A stretch of 64,000 nt of DNA, taken from NCBI RefSeq assembly GCF_026004115.1, contig NZ_BPIM01000001.1, positions 2,398,501 to 2,462,500 of the forward strand, in the 5' to 3' direction. Positions 10,097-19,379 of this stretch are shown in pieces. A model generated the notes under the pieces. That model was not told where the DNA came from, made no database searches, and worked only from the letters and a program-made list of their open reading frames with translations. This DNA is from Meiothermus sp. (lineage in GTDB: Bacteria > Deinococcota > Deinococci > Deinococcales > Thermaceae). Numbering within the stretch: position 1 is the stretch's first letter; the number at the start of each line of letters is the position of its first letter. Made by a program: the position numbers and the translations under genes.

Positions 10097-10626
10097 TATT
10101 GGCTCCTGGGTTCAGCCAGCACCTGATGCCAAACCACACCGTTCAGAATAGCATGGGGGGTGGTCGAAAACGTCCACTGCGCTGTGGGTTCGGTCTTGGG
10201 TTTGGCGGCTGGCGGGGTTGACCTTGCTGGGGCCGGCCGAGCGGGCTCTTGGGCTGGACGAGACCCTGTGCGGGCCAGGCGCTCGCGCTCGATCTCCTCG
10301 AGGGTCTTGGGGCGCTGACCCGCCGGTGCTTTGGGCCTGGGTGGCTGGGAAGGCGGGCTGACCAGAGGCCTTGGGGTTGGGGCGCTGCTGGTTGGGGGGG
10401 GTGCGGGAGCCGCTCCGGGGGCGGGTGGACGTGCAGGTGTACTCGACTGGGGGGGCTGGGCCTGTCGAGGCTGCGCCGGTGGACGACGCTCTTCCCCTGG
10501 CAAGGGAATTTCATCGGGCTCAAAATCGGGTGGCATCTGCCGGCCCCGCCGCAGCAAGCCCTGCAAAGCGGGCAGCACGATAAAGAAAAATAAGAACAAC
10601 AGACCTAAGAGATCATCTAAACCCAT
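10066..10626 (-). CDS. Proline-rich single-span membrane protein, unknown
   Basis: 186 residues from ATG at 10624-10626, which has GGAGGG four bases upstream. An N-terminal hydrophobic segment (LLGLLFLFFFIVLPALQGLL, about residues 6-25) is followed by a long Pro/Ala/Arg-rich, probably disordered stretch (about 50-145) and a short basic, aromatic C-terminus ending in YWRRVRKLKR. No catalytic motif. The final 31 bases overlap the start of phoH, so the two are probably translationally coupled. Function unknown. Confidence 0.75.
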   Translation of the reverse strand: MGLDDLLGLLFLFFFIVLPALQGLLRRGRQMPPDFEPDEIPLPGEERRPPAQPRQAQPPQSSTPARPPAPGAAPAPPPTSSAPTPRPLVSPPSQPPRPKAPAGQRPKTLEEIERERLARTGSRPAQEPARPAPARSTPPAAKPKTEPTAQWTFSTTPHAILNGVVWHQVLAEPRSQYWRRVRKLKR

Positions 10627-10788
10627 GAGACCCTCCGGGCGGGGACGGGGGGGTAAAGGGGCAAGGGAAGAAGGGAGAGGGAGGGGGACGATTCCGCATA
10701 TGCTGAGTGTCCCCAACCCCCCTGTCCCCAGGTATGGAGCGCCGGGCTCCCTGGCTTTCCTCTGACCACCACATCCCCATCAGGCTAC

Positions 10789-11787
10789 CTAGCGCTGCGT
10801 ACCAGTCGGCCCGCCCTCGGGGGCGTTGCCGCCGCTGGCCTTGCTGATGGATTCGCGCATATCGGTGTCGGCCTCGATGTTTTTTAGCTGATAGTAGTCC
10901 ATCACGCCCATGCGGCCGCTGCGGAGTGCTTCGGCCAGGGCCATGGGCACGGCGGCCTGGGCCTCGACCAGCTTGGCCCGCATGGCCTCGACTAGAGCGG
11001 TGTTTTCTTGTTCGACCGCGACAGCCATGGCCCGGCGCTCTTCGGCCTTGGCCTGGGCGATTTTCTTGTCGGCTTCGGCCTGGTCGGTGCGAAGTTGGGC
11101 CCCGATGTTTTTACCCACGTCCACTTCGGCAATGTCTACCGAGAGAATCTCAAAAGCCGTGCCGGCATCCAGACCCTTGGCCAGTACGGTTTTGGAGATG
11201 CGGTCGGGCTGCTCGAGCACCTGCTTGTGGTCTTCCGACTGACCGATGGAAGCCACAATACCTTCGCCGACCCGGGCCACGATGGTTTCTTCCCCCGCAC
11301 CACCCACCAGGCGGTCAATATTGGCCCGAACCGTGATGCGGGCAGTGGCCAGCAGCTGGATGCCGTCCTTGGCCATGCCGGCCACCATGGGGCTGGTAAT
11401 GACCTTGGGGTTAACCGAGAGCCGCACCGCGTCCAGTACATCGCGGCCGGCCAGGTCAATGGCTGCAGCGCGGTCGAAGTTGAGCTTGATGCCGGCCTTA
11501 TCGGCGGCGATGAGGGCGTCTACAACGCGGTCTACGTTGCCGCCGGCCAGATACTGGGCCTCGAGCTTGGCGGTTTCCACCGGTATGCCCGCTTTGAAGG
11601 CCTTGATCATCGGGTTGACGATCTTGGCGGGGGGAATTCTTCGGAAGCGCATCCCCACCAGAGCGGTGAGTGGCACGTTGACCCCCGAGAACAGCGCCGT
11701 AATCCACAGCGGTACGGGAACCAGATAAAAAAACATGAAGACCGCTAGCAAAGCCAAACCTGCGATGATCAAAGCTCCAAACTCCAT
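10789..11787 (-). CDS. floA: Flotillin-like protein FloA (UPF0365)
   Basis: 332 residues: one N-terminal membrane hairpin or span (about 5-30), a PHB/SPFH-like domain, then a heptad-rich Ala/Glu region (about 230-290, [21 protein letters not shown]). The family scaffolds membrane microdomains at the inner face of the cytoplasmic membrane. ATG at 11785-11787 has AGGAGG five bases upstream. nfeD lies directly upstream on the same strand, the nfeD-floA pairing typical of yqeZ-yqfA in Bacillus. Confidence 0.94.
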   Translation of the reverse strand: MEFGALIIAGLALLAVFMFFYLVPVPLWITALFSGVNVPLTALVGMRFRRIPPAKIVNPMIKAFKAGIPVETAKLEAQYLAGGNVDRVVDALIAADKAGIKLNFDRAAAIDLAGRDVLDAVRLSVNPKVITSPMVAGMAKDGIQLLATARITVRANIDRLVGGAGEETIVARVGEGIVASIGQSEDHKQVLEQPDRISKTVLAKGLDAGTAFEILSVDIAEVDVGKNIGAQLRTDQAEADKKIAQAKAEERRAMAVAVEQENTALVEAMRAKLVEAQAAVPMALAEALRSGRMGVMDYYQLKNIEADTDMRESISKASGGNAPEGGPTGTQR

Positions 11788-11906
11788 GTAGTCCTCCTGA
11801 TTAGTCTTCTCAACAGTAAAACCTTATCAACTCAGGTTACACCACCGTACAGACGACATGACGAACAAAGGCTCCTACTCTCTCTAAGAACGTGCATACG
11901 CGATGC

Positions 11907-13181
11907 CTAGCCGTCTACCTTGCGTACTACTACCCTGGGGCCCTCAACCTGAACGACCCGGATGGTCTGGCCCCGGTCTATAAACTCGCCCAGGGTGACC
12001 ACATCTACACGGCGGTCACCAAACTGAGCAGTGCCAGCCGGGCGGAGGTCGGTGAGCGCGCTACCCACCGCGCCCAGCAGCGATTCCAGCTCGTTTTTGG
12101 GCGGGGCCACTTCTTCTACGGCGCTGCTGAGCACGAAAGGCCGGGCCACCCGACCACGGGGCAGATAGCGAAAGATCAGGAATAGCCCCACGGCTAGCCC
12201 AATAATCGCAAATGATCCCACCTGCAAAGCCTCATCCCCAAAGGTGAAGTATATTGAAGCACCAATCAGTCCGAGTCCTACCAGGCCGGGAATGCCAAAG
12301 CCGGGGGTCACAAAAAGCTCAAATACCACCAGCAACAGGCCGCCAAACAGCAGGATGATGGTGAGTGCGCTGGAAAGGCCGGCCAGGTAGCCCCCCAGGA
12401 AGAACAGGCCCAGCGAGGTCAGGCCGACGATGGCGGGGATGAAGGTGCCGGGGGTGAAGAACTCTAGAATGAGCCCCAATACCCCTACCGCGAGCAGGAT
12501 GGCGGCGATGGTGGGGTCGGTGAGAAAGCGGGCTACCCGCACCTGCGGGCCAGGCTGTACTTCCTGGGTATCGGTATTGAACCCGGCTTTCTCGAGGGCG
12601 GCCCGCAGGCTGGCGACCTCGGCGTCGGCTACCTTCAGTTCCACTGCTTTTCGGGCCGAGAGGGTCAGGGGTTCGCCCTTGGTCGTAATACCGCGCACCT
12701 CTACCTCGGGGTCAACCATGGCCTCGGCGATGTTGGCGGGGCGGTTGCGGGCTTCGGCCACCGCCCGGAACTTGCCCTTCAGGGCCGAGATCACCTTGCG
12801 GTCGGCCGCGGTGGCGTTGCCCACCACCGGGGTGACCGTGATGGGCAGGGCCGCGCCGATGTTAGAACCGGGCAGCATCATGATTTGCTGAGCCGCCAGG
12901 GAGATCAGCGCACCCGCAGAGAAAGCGTTTTCGATCACCGCCAGGGTGGGTACGGTGGAGGCCAGGATGCGGTCGGTGATACGGATTGCAGCATCCACCC
13001 GTCCGCCGGGGGTGTTGACCCGGAACACCACCCCACTGGCCCCTTCGCGCTCGGCTTGCTCGAGGGATTGTTCTATGAATGTGGCCAGCGGCCCGTCTAT
13101 CGTCCCTTCGATGGGGATGATGTACGTTTTGGCCTGGGCCAAGGAGGCAACCAACAGGAAAGCGAAAAGTAGGTTTCTCAC
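11907..13181 (-). CDS. NfeD family membrane-bound ClpP-class protease
   Basis: 424 residues from GTG at 13179-13181. Signal peptide (RNLLFAFLLVASLAQA), then a ClpP/SDH-like serine protease domain (about 20-230) with VNTPGG and the nucleophile Ser near residue 88 in NAFSAGALIS. Four or five membrane spans (about 235-350) and a C-terminal OB-fold NfeD domain follow. The open frame runs on to 13427 into aroE, but the signal peptide and a TAAGAT box (13189-13194) seven bases before the GTG fix this start, apparently leaderless. Likely operon with floA. Confidence 0.88.
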   Translation of the reverse strand: MRNLLFAFLLVASLAQAKTYIIPIEGTIDGPLATFIEQSLEQAEREGASGVVFRVNTPGGRVDAAIRITDRILASTVPTLAVIENAFSAGALISLAAQQIMMLPGSNIGAALPITVTPVVGNATAADRKVISALKGKFRAVAEARNRPANIAEAMVDPEVEVRGITTKGEPLTLSARKAVELKVADAEVASLRAALEKAGFNTDTQEVQPGPQVRVARFLTDPTIAAILLAVGVLGLILEFFTPGTFIPAIVGLTSLGLFFLGGYLAGLSSALTIILLFGGLLLVVFELFVTPGFGIPGLVGLGLIGASIYFTFGDEALQVGSFAIIGLAVGLFLIFRYLPRGRVARPFVLSSAVEEVAPPKNELESLLGAVGSALTDLRPAGTAQFGDRRVDVVTLGEFIDRGQTIRVVQVEGPRVVVRKVDG

Positions 13182-13277
13182 CAACGTTATCTTAGCAAGC
13201 CAGGCCTGGGGGAGTGTAATGTGCGGGGGGGTGGGCCTGAGCTGAAGGTCGGGGCTAAGTTGAACGACGCCTTGCTT

Positions 13278-13306
13278 TTGGCAAACGGCTATAAGGAGCG
13301 TAAAAT
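13278..13306 (+). promoter_or_regulatory. Promoter of aroE, leaderless type
   Basis: TTGGCA (13278-13283), a 17-bp spacer and TAAAAT (13301-13306) are followed six bases later by the GTG of aroE, so transcription should begin at or within a few bases of the start codon. The divergent nfeD -10 (13189-13194) lies about 85 bases away. Confidence 0.7.
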
Positions 13307-13312
13307 CCAGTT

Positions 13313-14128
13313 GTGAAACTCGGATTGATTGGCTTTCCGGTCGAGCATTCGCTTTCACCCTGCATGCAAGAGGCGGCCCTGAAAGCGGCAGGGCTGGAAG
13401 GTTCCTATCGGGCCCTCGAGACCCCACCGCCGTTTTTGCGGGCCCGTCTGCTGGAAATCAGGCGAGACTACACAGGGGTCAATGTTACCATTCCCCACAA
13501 AGAAAGCGTGCTGCCCCATCTGGACGAGCTAAGCCCGGAAGCCAGAGCCATCGGTGCGGTCAACACCATAGTGCGCGACCAACACCGGCTGATCGGCTAC
13601 AACACCGACGCCCCGGGGTTTATTTCGGGTCTAGACGAGGCGGGTATCTCCTACCGCAACAAAAAAGCCCTGCTGCTGGGGGCGGGGGGGGCTGCTCGAG
13701 CCATAGCCTACGCTCTCAAGGAAGAAGGGGCCCACGTAGCCGTTTATAACCGCACCCAGGGGCGGGCCCAGGCCCTGTGTGATGCCCTGGGCTTGCACGT
13801 GGTCTCCGAGCCTTTGCTGGAGGCGGCGGTACGAAGCTGTGATTTACTCATCAACACCACCAGCGTGGGTCTGCAAGACCCCCTGAGTTCGCCCCTGCCC
13901 GAGGGCCTGTTGCCGCGTGAAGGGGCCGTGGTAGACATCATTTACAATCCACCGCTGACCCGCTTGATGCAGGAGGCGCAGAAAGCCGGCTTGCCCACCC
14001 TGGGGGGATTGCCGATGCTGGTTTGGCAAGGGGCGCTGGCCTTTGAACTCTGGACGGGGGTCAAGGCAGATGTTCAGGTCATGTACGAGGCGGCGCGGGC
14101 GCGTCTGGGCGAAGCCTTGCAGCCATGA
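13313..14128 (+). CDS. aroE: Shikimate dehydrogenase
   Basis: NADP-dependent reduction of 3-dehydroshikimate in the shikimate pathway. 271 residues. Substrate domain with HSLSPCMQEAA (shikimate-binding Ser-x-Ser region), NVTIPHKE (catalytic Lys) and NTDAPGF (catalytic Asp). Rossmann domain with GAGGAARAIAYAL and NRTQGRA for NADP. The GTG start has a strong promoter six bases upstream; AAGGAG at 13293-13298 is too far for a ribosome site. The stop overlaps the next ATG by four bases (ATGA). Confidence 0.95.
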   Translation: MKLGLIGFPVEHSLSPCMQEAALKAAGLEGSYRALETPPPFLRARLLEIRRDYTGVNVTIPHKESVLPHLDELSPEARAIGAVNTIVRDQHRLIGYNTDAPGFISGLDEAGISYRNKKALLLGAGGAARAIAYALKEEGAHVAVYNRTQGRAQALCDALGLHVVSEPLLEAAVRSCDLLINTTSVGLQDPLSSPLPEGLLPREGAVVDIIYNPPLTRLMQEAQKAGLPTLGGLPMLVWQGALAFELWTGVKADVQVMYEAARARLGEALQP

Positions 14129-14736
14129 GTGGTGTGCATTCAAGACTCACCCTAAAGCGTCCGTGGAGCCACGAACTCGAGGTCAGGCACTCGCGCTTTG
14201 TGGCTCAGGCTGCCCCGGTCGCCAGCCCCGAGGAGGCCCTGGCGTATGTGCAGGCCGTGCGGAATCCGCAAGCTACCCACAACTGCTGGGCCTACAAGGT
14301 GGGGCCTGGGTATCGTTTTTCCGACGATGGCGAACCTTCCGGAACGGCAGGCCGCCCCATCCTGAGCGCCATCGAAGGACAGGGTCTGGATGGGGTTGTG
14401 GTGGTGGTAGCCCGCACCTTTGGGGGCATCAAGTTAGGGGCCGGAGGTTTGGTGCGGGCCTATGGGGGCGCGGCCTCCGAATGCCTGCGGCAAGCCCCCA
14501 AGCGGGTTGTTGTGCCCAGGGTGCGCTGCTCCCTGCAAGCCCCCTTCGAGTTCAGCAATACCCTGTTTCATCTGTTGGCAGGTCTTCACCGCGAAACCGA
14601 AGCCTACAACGAAGCAGGATTGTCCGTGGTCTTCGCGCTGGACGAAGGAGAGCTGCCCCTATTCCAGGAGCAGGTGCGTGACCAAACTCGAGGCCGGGCG
14701 CTTCTGCGCGTACTGGAGCGGCTCGAGGATGGCTAG
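14125..14736 (+). CDS. YigZ/IMPACT family protein
   Basis: 203 residues. The N-terminal UPF0029/IMPACT domain shows KVGPGYRFSDDGEPSGTAGRP and VVVVVARTFGGIKLGAGGLVRAY, the family signatures, and a C-terminal DUF1949-like half follows. Homologues are proposed to act around translation control; no enzymatic activity is firmly assigned. It overlaps aroE by four bases and ends four bases inside the convergent rnj gene (14733-14736). Confidence 0.92.
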   Translation: MSGVHSRLTLKRPWSHELEVRHSRFVAQAAPVASPEEALAYVQAVRNPQATHNCWAYKVGPGYRFSDDGEPSGTAGRPILSAIEGQGLDGVVVVVARTFGGIKLGAGGLVRAYGGAASECLRQAPKRVVVPRVRCSLQAPFEFSNTLFHLLAGLHRETEAYNEAGLSVVFALDEGELPLFQEQVRDQTRGRALLRVLERLEDG

Positions 14737-16463
14737 CCTTCAATCACGATGGGCAGAATAACCGGGTTACGCCCGGTGTTTTTGGCGATGAATTTCTTGA
14801 CCGGGTAGTAGATGTCGTCGCGGATTTCCTCGAGCCGCTTCTTCTCCCGCACCCCTCTATACAGCGAGTCCAGGGCCATCTTGCGGATCTCGCCCAGCAA
14901 ACGCTCGCCGGCCTTCACAAATCCCTTGGAAATGACCTCGACCAGCGGATCGCGGCTGACCAGCGCGGTGATGATGACCACCCCCTCGGCAGCCATGTGG
15001 TTGCGGTCCTCCAGGATTTCATCGGTGATGTCGCCCACGCCCAGCCCATCCACATAGAGCTGGCCATGGGGTACCTTACCGTCAAACTCGATGTTGTTGG
15101 CCGTGAGCTTAATCAGACGCCCGTTCTCGGGAATCAAGATTTTTTCGGGGGGCTGCGGAATGCTTTGGGCCAGCCACTTGAAATTGGTCTGGTGGCGGAT
15201 TTCGCCGTGCCAGGGCAGCAAGAACTTGGGCCTGGCCAGGTTGAGCACGGTCTTGATCTCTTCGTGGCTGGCGTGGCCCGAGGCATGCACGCGGTAACGC
15301 GGGGGGTAGAAGACATAAGCCCCCAGGGCGTAGAGCCTGTTAATGACGGTATTAACCGCTTCTTCGTTACCGGGGATAGGACTGCTGCTCAGGATAACCG
15401 TGTCGCCCTCCTTAATGCTCATCTTGCTGTGGGTGCCAGCAGCCAAGCGGGCGAGCACGGCTTCGGGTTGGCCTTGGGAGCCGGTGGTGATGACCAGCAC
15501 CTGCTCATCGGGCAGATCCTTGATTTCGTCCAGGGTGTAGAAGCGGTCTTTTTGCTTAAAGTAGCCGAGCTCGAGGGCAATCCGGGCATATTTGAGCATC
15601 GAGCGCCCTTCCACGGCAATCTTGCGCCCATACTTCTCGCCGGCTGTAACCACCGACTGAATTCGATGAATATGCGAAGCAAAGGTGGTTACGAAGATGC
15701 GCCCTTTAGCGGCCCCAATCACCTTATCCAGTTCCTCTGCTACCTCGGTTTCGGTGGGGGTGATGCCGGGGCGCTCGCCATTGGTGGAGTCGGCAATCAG
15801 GCATAGTACCCCTTCGGCGCCCGCCCGGGCGATTTTTTCCAGGTGGGAGGTCTTGCCATCGATGGGGCGTTCATCGAGCTTGAAGTCTCCCGTGTGCACG
15901 ATTTTGCCAATGGGGGTATGAATGACCATGCCGAAGTTGTCCGGAATGGAGTGGGTCATGCGGAATAAATCGAGCTGGAAGTAGCGCCCGATGGAGATGC
16001 GGTCGTCGGGGGAGACCTCCTTGAAGTTGTAGTCGCCCAAATTCAGTCCAAATTCCTCGAGCTTGCCCTTGACCAGCCCCAGGGTGAGCTTGGCCCCGTA
16101 CACCGGAACCCGCGGCAACTGAGGAAATAGATAGGGCAGGGCGCCAATGTGGTCTTCATGGCCGTGGGTAAGCACCCAGGCCCGAATCAGGTCTTTGTGC
16201 TGAACCAGATAGTCAATGCGCGGAATTACAATATCCACGCCTAACATCCGGGCGTCCGGAAAAGCCAGGCCCCCGTCAATGATGAACATCTCGTCTTCGT
16301 AGCGGATGGCAGTGATGTTTTTGCCGATTTCACCCGTACCGCCCAGAAAGACAATTTCGACGGCGCTATCGGGTTTGCCCAGGATGACCGGCCTCTTGGG
16401 CTTGGGCCTTTCTTGCCGCTTGCGCGGCCCCCTGGGACGGCTAAAAGGTGGGTTGCTGTTCAT
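14733..16463 (-). CDS. rnj: Ribonuclease J
   Basis: 5'-to-3' exo- and endoribonuclease of mRNA decay and rRNA maturation. 576 residues. Metallo-beta-lactamase core with GGTGEIGKN and THGHEDHIGALPYL (zinc ligands), beta-CASP part with DSTNGERPG, ITTGSQGQPEA and HASGHASHEEI, and a C-terminal domain. A basic N-terminal tail (about 1-28, RPRGPRKRQERPKPKRP) precedes the core. ATG at 16461-16463 has GGAG five bases upstream; the open frame upstream of it is not family-like. It follows pnp, so two exoribonucleases of opposite polarity share a strand run. Confidence 0.95.
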   Translation of the reverse strand: MNSNPPFSRPRGPRKRQERPKPKRPVILGKPDSAVEIVFLGGTGEIGKNITAIRYEDEMFIIDGGLAFPDARMLGVDIVIPRIDYLVQHKDLIRAWVLTHGHEDHIGALPYLFPQLPRVPVYGAKLTLGLVKGKLEEFGLNLGDYNFKEVSPDDRISIGRYFQLDLFRMTHSIPDNFGMVIHTPIGKIVHTGDFKLDERPIDGKTSHLEKIARAGAEGVLCLIADSTNGERPGITPTETEVAEELDKVIGAAKGRIFVTTFASHIHRIQSVVTAGEKYGRKIAVEGRSMLKYARIALELGYFKQKDRFYTLDEIKDLPDEQVLVITTGSQGQPEAVLARLAAGTHSKMSIKEGDTVILSSSPIPGNEEAVNTVINRLYALGAYVFYPPRYRVHASGHASHEEIKTVLNLARPKFLLPWHGEIRHQTNFKWLAQSIPQPPEKILIPENGRLIKLTANNIEFDGKVPHGQLYVDGLGVGDITDEILEDRNHMAAEGVVIITALVSRDPLVEVISKGFVKAGERLLGEIRKMALDSLYRGVREKKRLEEIRDDIYYPVKKFIAKNTGRNPVILPIVIEG

Positions 16464-16603
16464 GGTTGCTCCAACGGATACACTGCATGGGGATTTATCG
16501 CAGGCACTGGCTTGGTTCAAGCCTGCCCCCTGGACGTAAGCTGTCTGTGGCTTCTGGCATACCGGCGAGAACGCAGTAACCCGCAAACTTACAAATCGGA
16601 GGG

Positions 16604-18748
16604 TTAGCGTCTAACCGGAGGTTTGCGGGGGGCGACCAGGCCCTCGAGCTCCGGACGAATCAGATCCACCCGGCCCTGCTCGTCAATCTTGTTGACCTTG
16701 ACTTTGAGCTTGTCGCCTAACTTGAGTACGTCTTCGACTTTCTCCACCCGGCCCTGGGCGAGCTGGCTGATGTGGAGCAGCCCGTCCTTCCCTGGCAAAA
16801 TTTCGATGAAGGCGCCAAAGTTGGTGATGCGTGTGACAGTGCCCTCGTAGATTTCACCTACTTTGGCCTCGGCGGTCTGGCCCAGGATGCGGGCTTTGGC
16901 CTCCTCAGCAGCCGCTGCGTTGGTGCTGTAGAGCCGGATGGTACCGTCTTGCTCGATGTCGATCTCCACGCCCAGCTCTTCCAGCGCGCGTATATTCTTT
17001 CCACCGGGTCCGATGATGCCGCCAATCTTCTCCGGGTTGATTTTCAAAGTCAGTATGCGCGGCACCTGGGGTTTCATTTCGGCTCGGTGGGTAGGAACGG
17101 CTTGTTCCATCAGGCTCAGGATGTGAAGCCGGGCTTCACGAGCCTGATACAGCGCGGCCCGCATGATCTCGGGGGTGAGCCCTTTGATCTTGATGTCCAT
17201 TTGCAGGGCTGTCACGCCGTCGCGGGTACCGGTTACCTTGAAATCCATGTCGCCCAGCGCATCCTCGAGGCCCAGAATGTCGGTCAGCACCACGGCCTGG
17301 TCGCCCTCCTTGATCAGGCCCATGGCCACACCGGCCACGTGCTTCCGGAGGGGTACACCGGCGTCCAGAAGGGCCAGGCAGCCCGCGCAGACCGTGGCCA
17401 TGCTGGATGAACCGTTGGACTCGAGTACATCCCCCACTACCCGGATGGTGTACGGGAACTCGTCCCTGGAAGGGAGCACCGCCCGCAGGCCGCGTTTGGC
17501 CAGGTTGCCGTGGCCTACTTCGCGGCGACTGACCCCACGCAGGCGCTTGACCTCGCCGGTTGAGTAAGGGGGAAAGTTGTAGTGCACCAGGAAGGGCTCC
17601 TCGGTCTCGATGCCCAGGTCGTCTACCAACTGGGCGTCCCGCCCGGTGCCCAGCGTGACCACGCCCAGCACCTGGGTCTCGCCCCGGCTGAAGATGGCCG
17701 AGCCATGGGGTTTGGGTAGCACGTTGCTCTCGATCCAGATGGGCCGCACCTGCTGGGGTGTGCGCCCGTCGGCCCGCTTGTTTTCCTGCAACACCAGTCG
17801 GCGTAGCTCCTGCTTAACTACCTCGTCGAAAGCCTCTGCTACCAGCTTGCGCCGCTCCAGATCCACCGAACCATCCTCCCGGCTGGGGACAAACTCATCC
17901 AGCAGAGCTTCGCTAAAGGCATCCAGAGCCGCCGAGCGTTCGCCTTTAGAAGCGGTTTGCAAAACGTTGGAAAGCCCCTTCTCGAGGGCCCGCTGGTAGA
18001 GGGCAGCCTGGGTTTCGGCGTCCAGCTTGGCTGGAGGTACGTGGGCAAACTTCTCCTTGCCCAGTTCGGCCCGCATCTGTTCCTGCAACTCCAGGATGGG
18101 CTGCATGGCCCGGTGGGCAAACTCGAGGGCCTGCACCAGCTGGTCCTCCGAGACCTCCTGGGCGCCGGCTTCCACCATGATGATGGCATCCCTGGAGCCT
18201 GCTACCACTAGATCGAGCTGGCTGTTTTCCTGAATAACAGGGTTCAGTACCAGCCGCCCATCCTGTAAGCCCACCCGTACGGCTGCAATGGGTCCGTCCC
18301 AGGGAATATCCGAAAGTATTAGGGCCGCGCTGGCCGCAATGGGTCCCAGGATGTCGGGGGTGTTTTCCTGGTCGGCTGAGAGCACCGTCAAAAGAACCTG
18401 CACCTCATGCCGAAAGCCTTTGGGAAAGAGAGGCCGAATGGGGCGGTCGGTCAACCGCGCCGAGAGAATGGCTTTTTCGCCAGGTCGTCCTTCACGGCGC
18501 ATAAAGCTACCGGGGATGCGCCCAACTGCGTAGTGCCTTTCTTCAAACTCCACCGTTAAGGGCAGAAAATCGGCCTGGATGGGGGTATCTGAGGCCTGGG
18601 CTGTGGCCATTACCACGGTCTCGCCATAGCTGATCCAGACAGAGCCGGCCACATGCTTGGCATATTTTCCGGTTTCAATCGTCAGGGTGCGACCCCCCAC
18701 GTCCACGCTGTAGCGCTTACCTTGGGGTATTGGGTTGTCCTCGTTCAT
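16604..18748 (-). CDS. pnp: Polynucleotide phosphorylase
   Basis: 3'-to-5' phosphorolytic exoribonuclease, trimeric. 714 residues: two RNase PH-like domains (about 10-230 and 325-555) joined by a helical domain, then KH ([17 protein letters not shown]) and S1 ([22 protein letters not shown]). ATG at 18746-18748 has AGGAG six bases upstream. rpsO lies upstream on the same strand, the classical rpsO-pnp order. The intervening leader carries hairpins that could serve autoregulation. Confidence 0.96.
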   Translation of the reverse strand: MNEDNPIPQGKRYSVDVGGRTLTIETGKYAKHVAGSVWISYGETVVMATAQASDTPIQADFLPLTVEFEERHYAVGRIPGSFMRREGRPGEKAILSARLTDRPIRPLFPKGFRHEVQVLLTVLSADQENTPDILGPIAASAALILSDIPWDGPIAAVRVGLQDGRLVLNPVIQENSQLDLVVAGSRDAIIMVEAGAQEVSEDQLVQALEFAHRAMQPILELQEQMRAELGKEKFAHVPPAKLDAETQAALYQRALEKGLSNVLQTASKGERSAALDAFSEALLDEFVPSREDGSVDLERRKLVAEAFDEVVKQELRRLVLQENKRADGRTPQQVRPIWIESNVLPKPHGSAIFSRGETQVLGVVTLGTGRDAQLVDDLGIETEEPFLVHYNFPPYSTGEVKRLRGVSRREVGHGNLAKRGLRAVLPSRDEFPYTIRVVGDVLESNGSSSMATVCAGCLALLDAGVPLRKHVAGVAMGLIKEGDQAVVLTDILGLEDALGDMDFKVTGTRDGVTALQMDIKIKGLTPEIMRAALYQAREARLHILSLMEQAVPTHRAEMKPQVPRILTLKINPEKIGGIIGPGGKNIRALEELGVEIDIEQDGTIRLYSTNAAAAEEAKARILGQTAEAKVGEIYEGTVTRITNFGAFIEILPGKDGLLHISQLAQGRVEKVEDVLKLGDKLKVKVNKIDEQGRVDLIRPELEGLVAPRKPPVRR

Positions 18749-18804
18749 ATTAGCTCCTGATGGCCCAGTTATAGCGCTGGGTACGCTTTAGGACAGATTC
18801 AAAA

Positions 18805-18829
18805 CGCTCCCGTATTTGAAGGGGGAGCG
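18805..18829 (-). promoter_or_regulatory. Hairpin in the pnp leader
   Basis: On the minus strand CGCTCCC (18823-18829) pairs with GGGAGCG (18805-18811) across an 11-nt loop, followed by TTTT. It lies about 55 bases before the pnp ATG. It may be a weak terminator or, by analogy with pnp leaders elsewhere, a cleavage and autoregulation site; the second reading is inference. Confidence 0.45.
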
Positions 18830-18994
18830 ATGCATAAAGCGTTCGCTAGGGGCGTAGAGTAGGCCGTAGAGTAGGCAAGGTTCGGTTGGATACATACTCA
18901 AGATGATGTGGCCCGTGCGCAATTACTAAAACCAGGGGGGCCCAGGCTTCAAGTTATCGGCGGAGCCAATCCCCGGCCCCGCCTACCGAGTCAA

Positions 18995-19007
18995 ATGTAT
19001 TGTACAT
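18995..19007. repeat. Short inverted repeat ATGTA-TTG-TACAT
   Basis: Perfect 5-bp arms (18995-18999 and 19003-19007) between the rpsO terminator hairpin and pnp. Possible operator; a related TGTACATG occurs before the HspR-like gene at 52414-52421. Weak evidence. Confidence 0.25.
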
Positions 19008-19017
19008 GATAGATAAT

Positions 19018-19043
19018 GTCCGGGGTTGCCCCCGGACTTTTTT
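19018..19043. terminator. Hairpin at the end of rpsO
   Basis: GTCCGGGG (19018-19025) pairs perfectly with CCCCGGAC (19030-19037). The T tract (19038-19043) is on the plus side, so as a rho-independent terminator it would suit plus-strand transcripts. On the minus strand it directly follows the rpsO stop codon and may stabilise or end that mRNA. Confidence 0.5.
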
Positions 19044-19311
19044 ATTTGCGCAGCCCAAGCTTTTCGATCAGGGCCTTGTAGCGGGCCTTGTCCTTTTTTT
19101 CCAGATAGCTTAGCATCCGCTTGCGCTGCCCTACCAGGGTCAGCAAACCACGTTTGGCTGCAACGTCCTTGTTGTTGGCAGACAGATGCGAGGAGAGACG
19201 ATTGATGCGCTCGGTCAGCAGGGCCACTTGCACTTCGGTCGAGCCGGTGTCGCCGGCTTTGTGGGCGTGCTTCTCGATCACGCTAGCTTTATCTTCTTTG
19301 GTAAAGGGCAT
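19042..19311 (-). CDS. rpsO: Ribosomal protein S15
   Basis: 89 residues of the small-subunit protein that nucleates the 16S central domain. Family motifs: DTGSTEVQVALLTERINRLSSHL and GLLTLVGQRKRMLSYL. ATG preceded by AAGGAG six bases upstream. Confidence 0.97.
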   Translation of the reverse strand: MPFTKEDKASVIEKHAHKAGDTGSTEVQVALLTERINRLSSHLSANNKDVAAKRGLLTLVGQRKRMLSYLEKKDKARYKALIEKLGLRK

Positions 19312-19379
19312 TCAGGTCTCCTTGTCGGGTGAGCCTCAGTACGCTGACCGAGGCTTCCTCATGACCCGCGAGGGGCCAA

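Noticed and set aside
18896-18902. ACTCAAG half-site near pnp
   Set aside because: The matching CTTGAGT arm at the right distance is absent.
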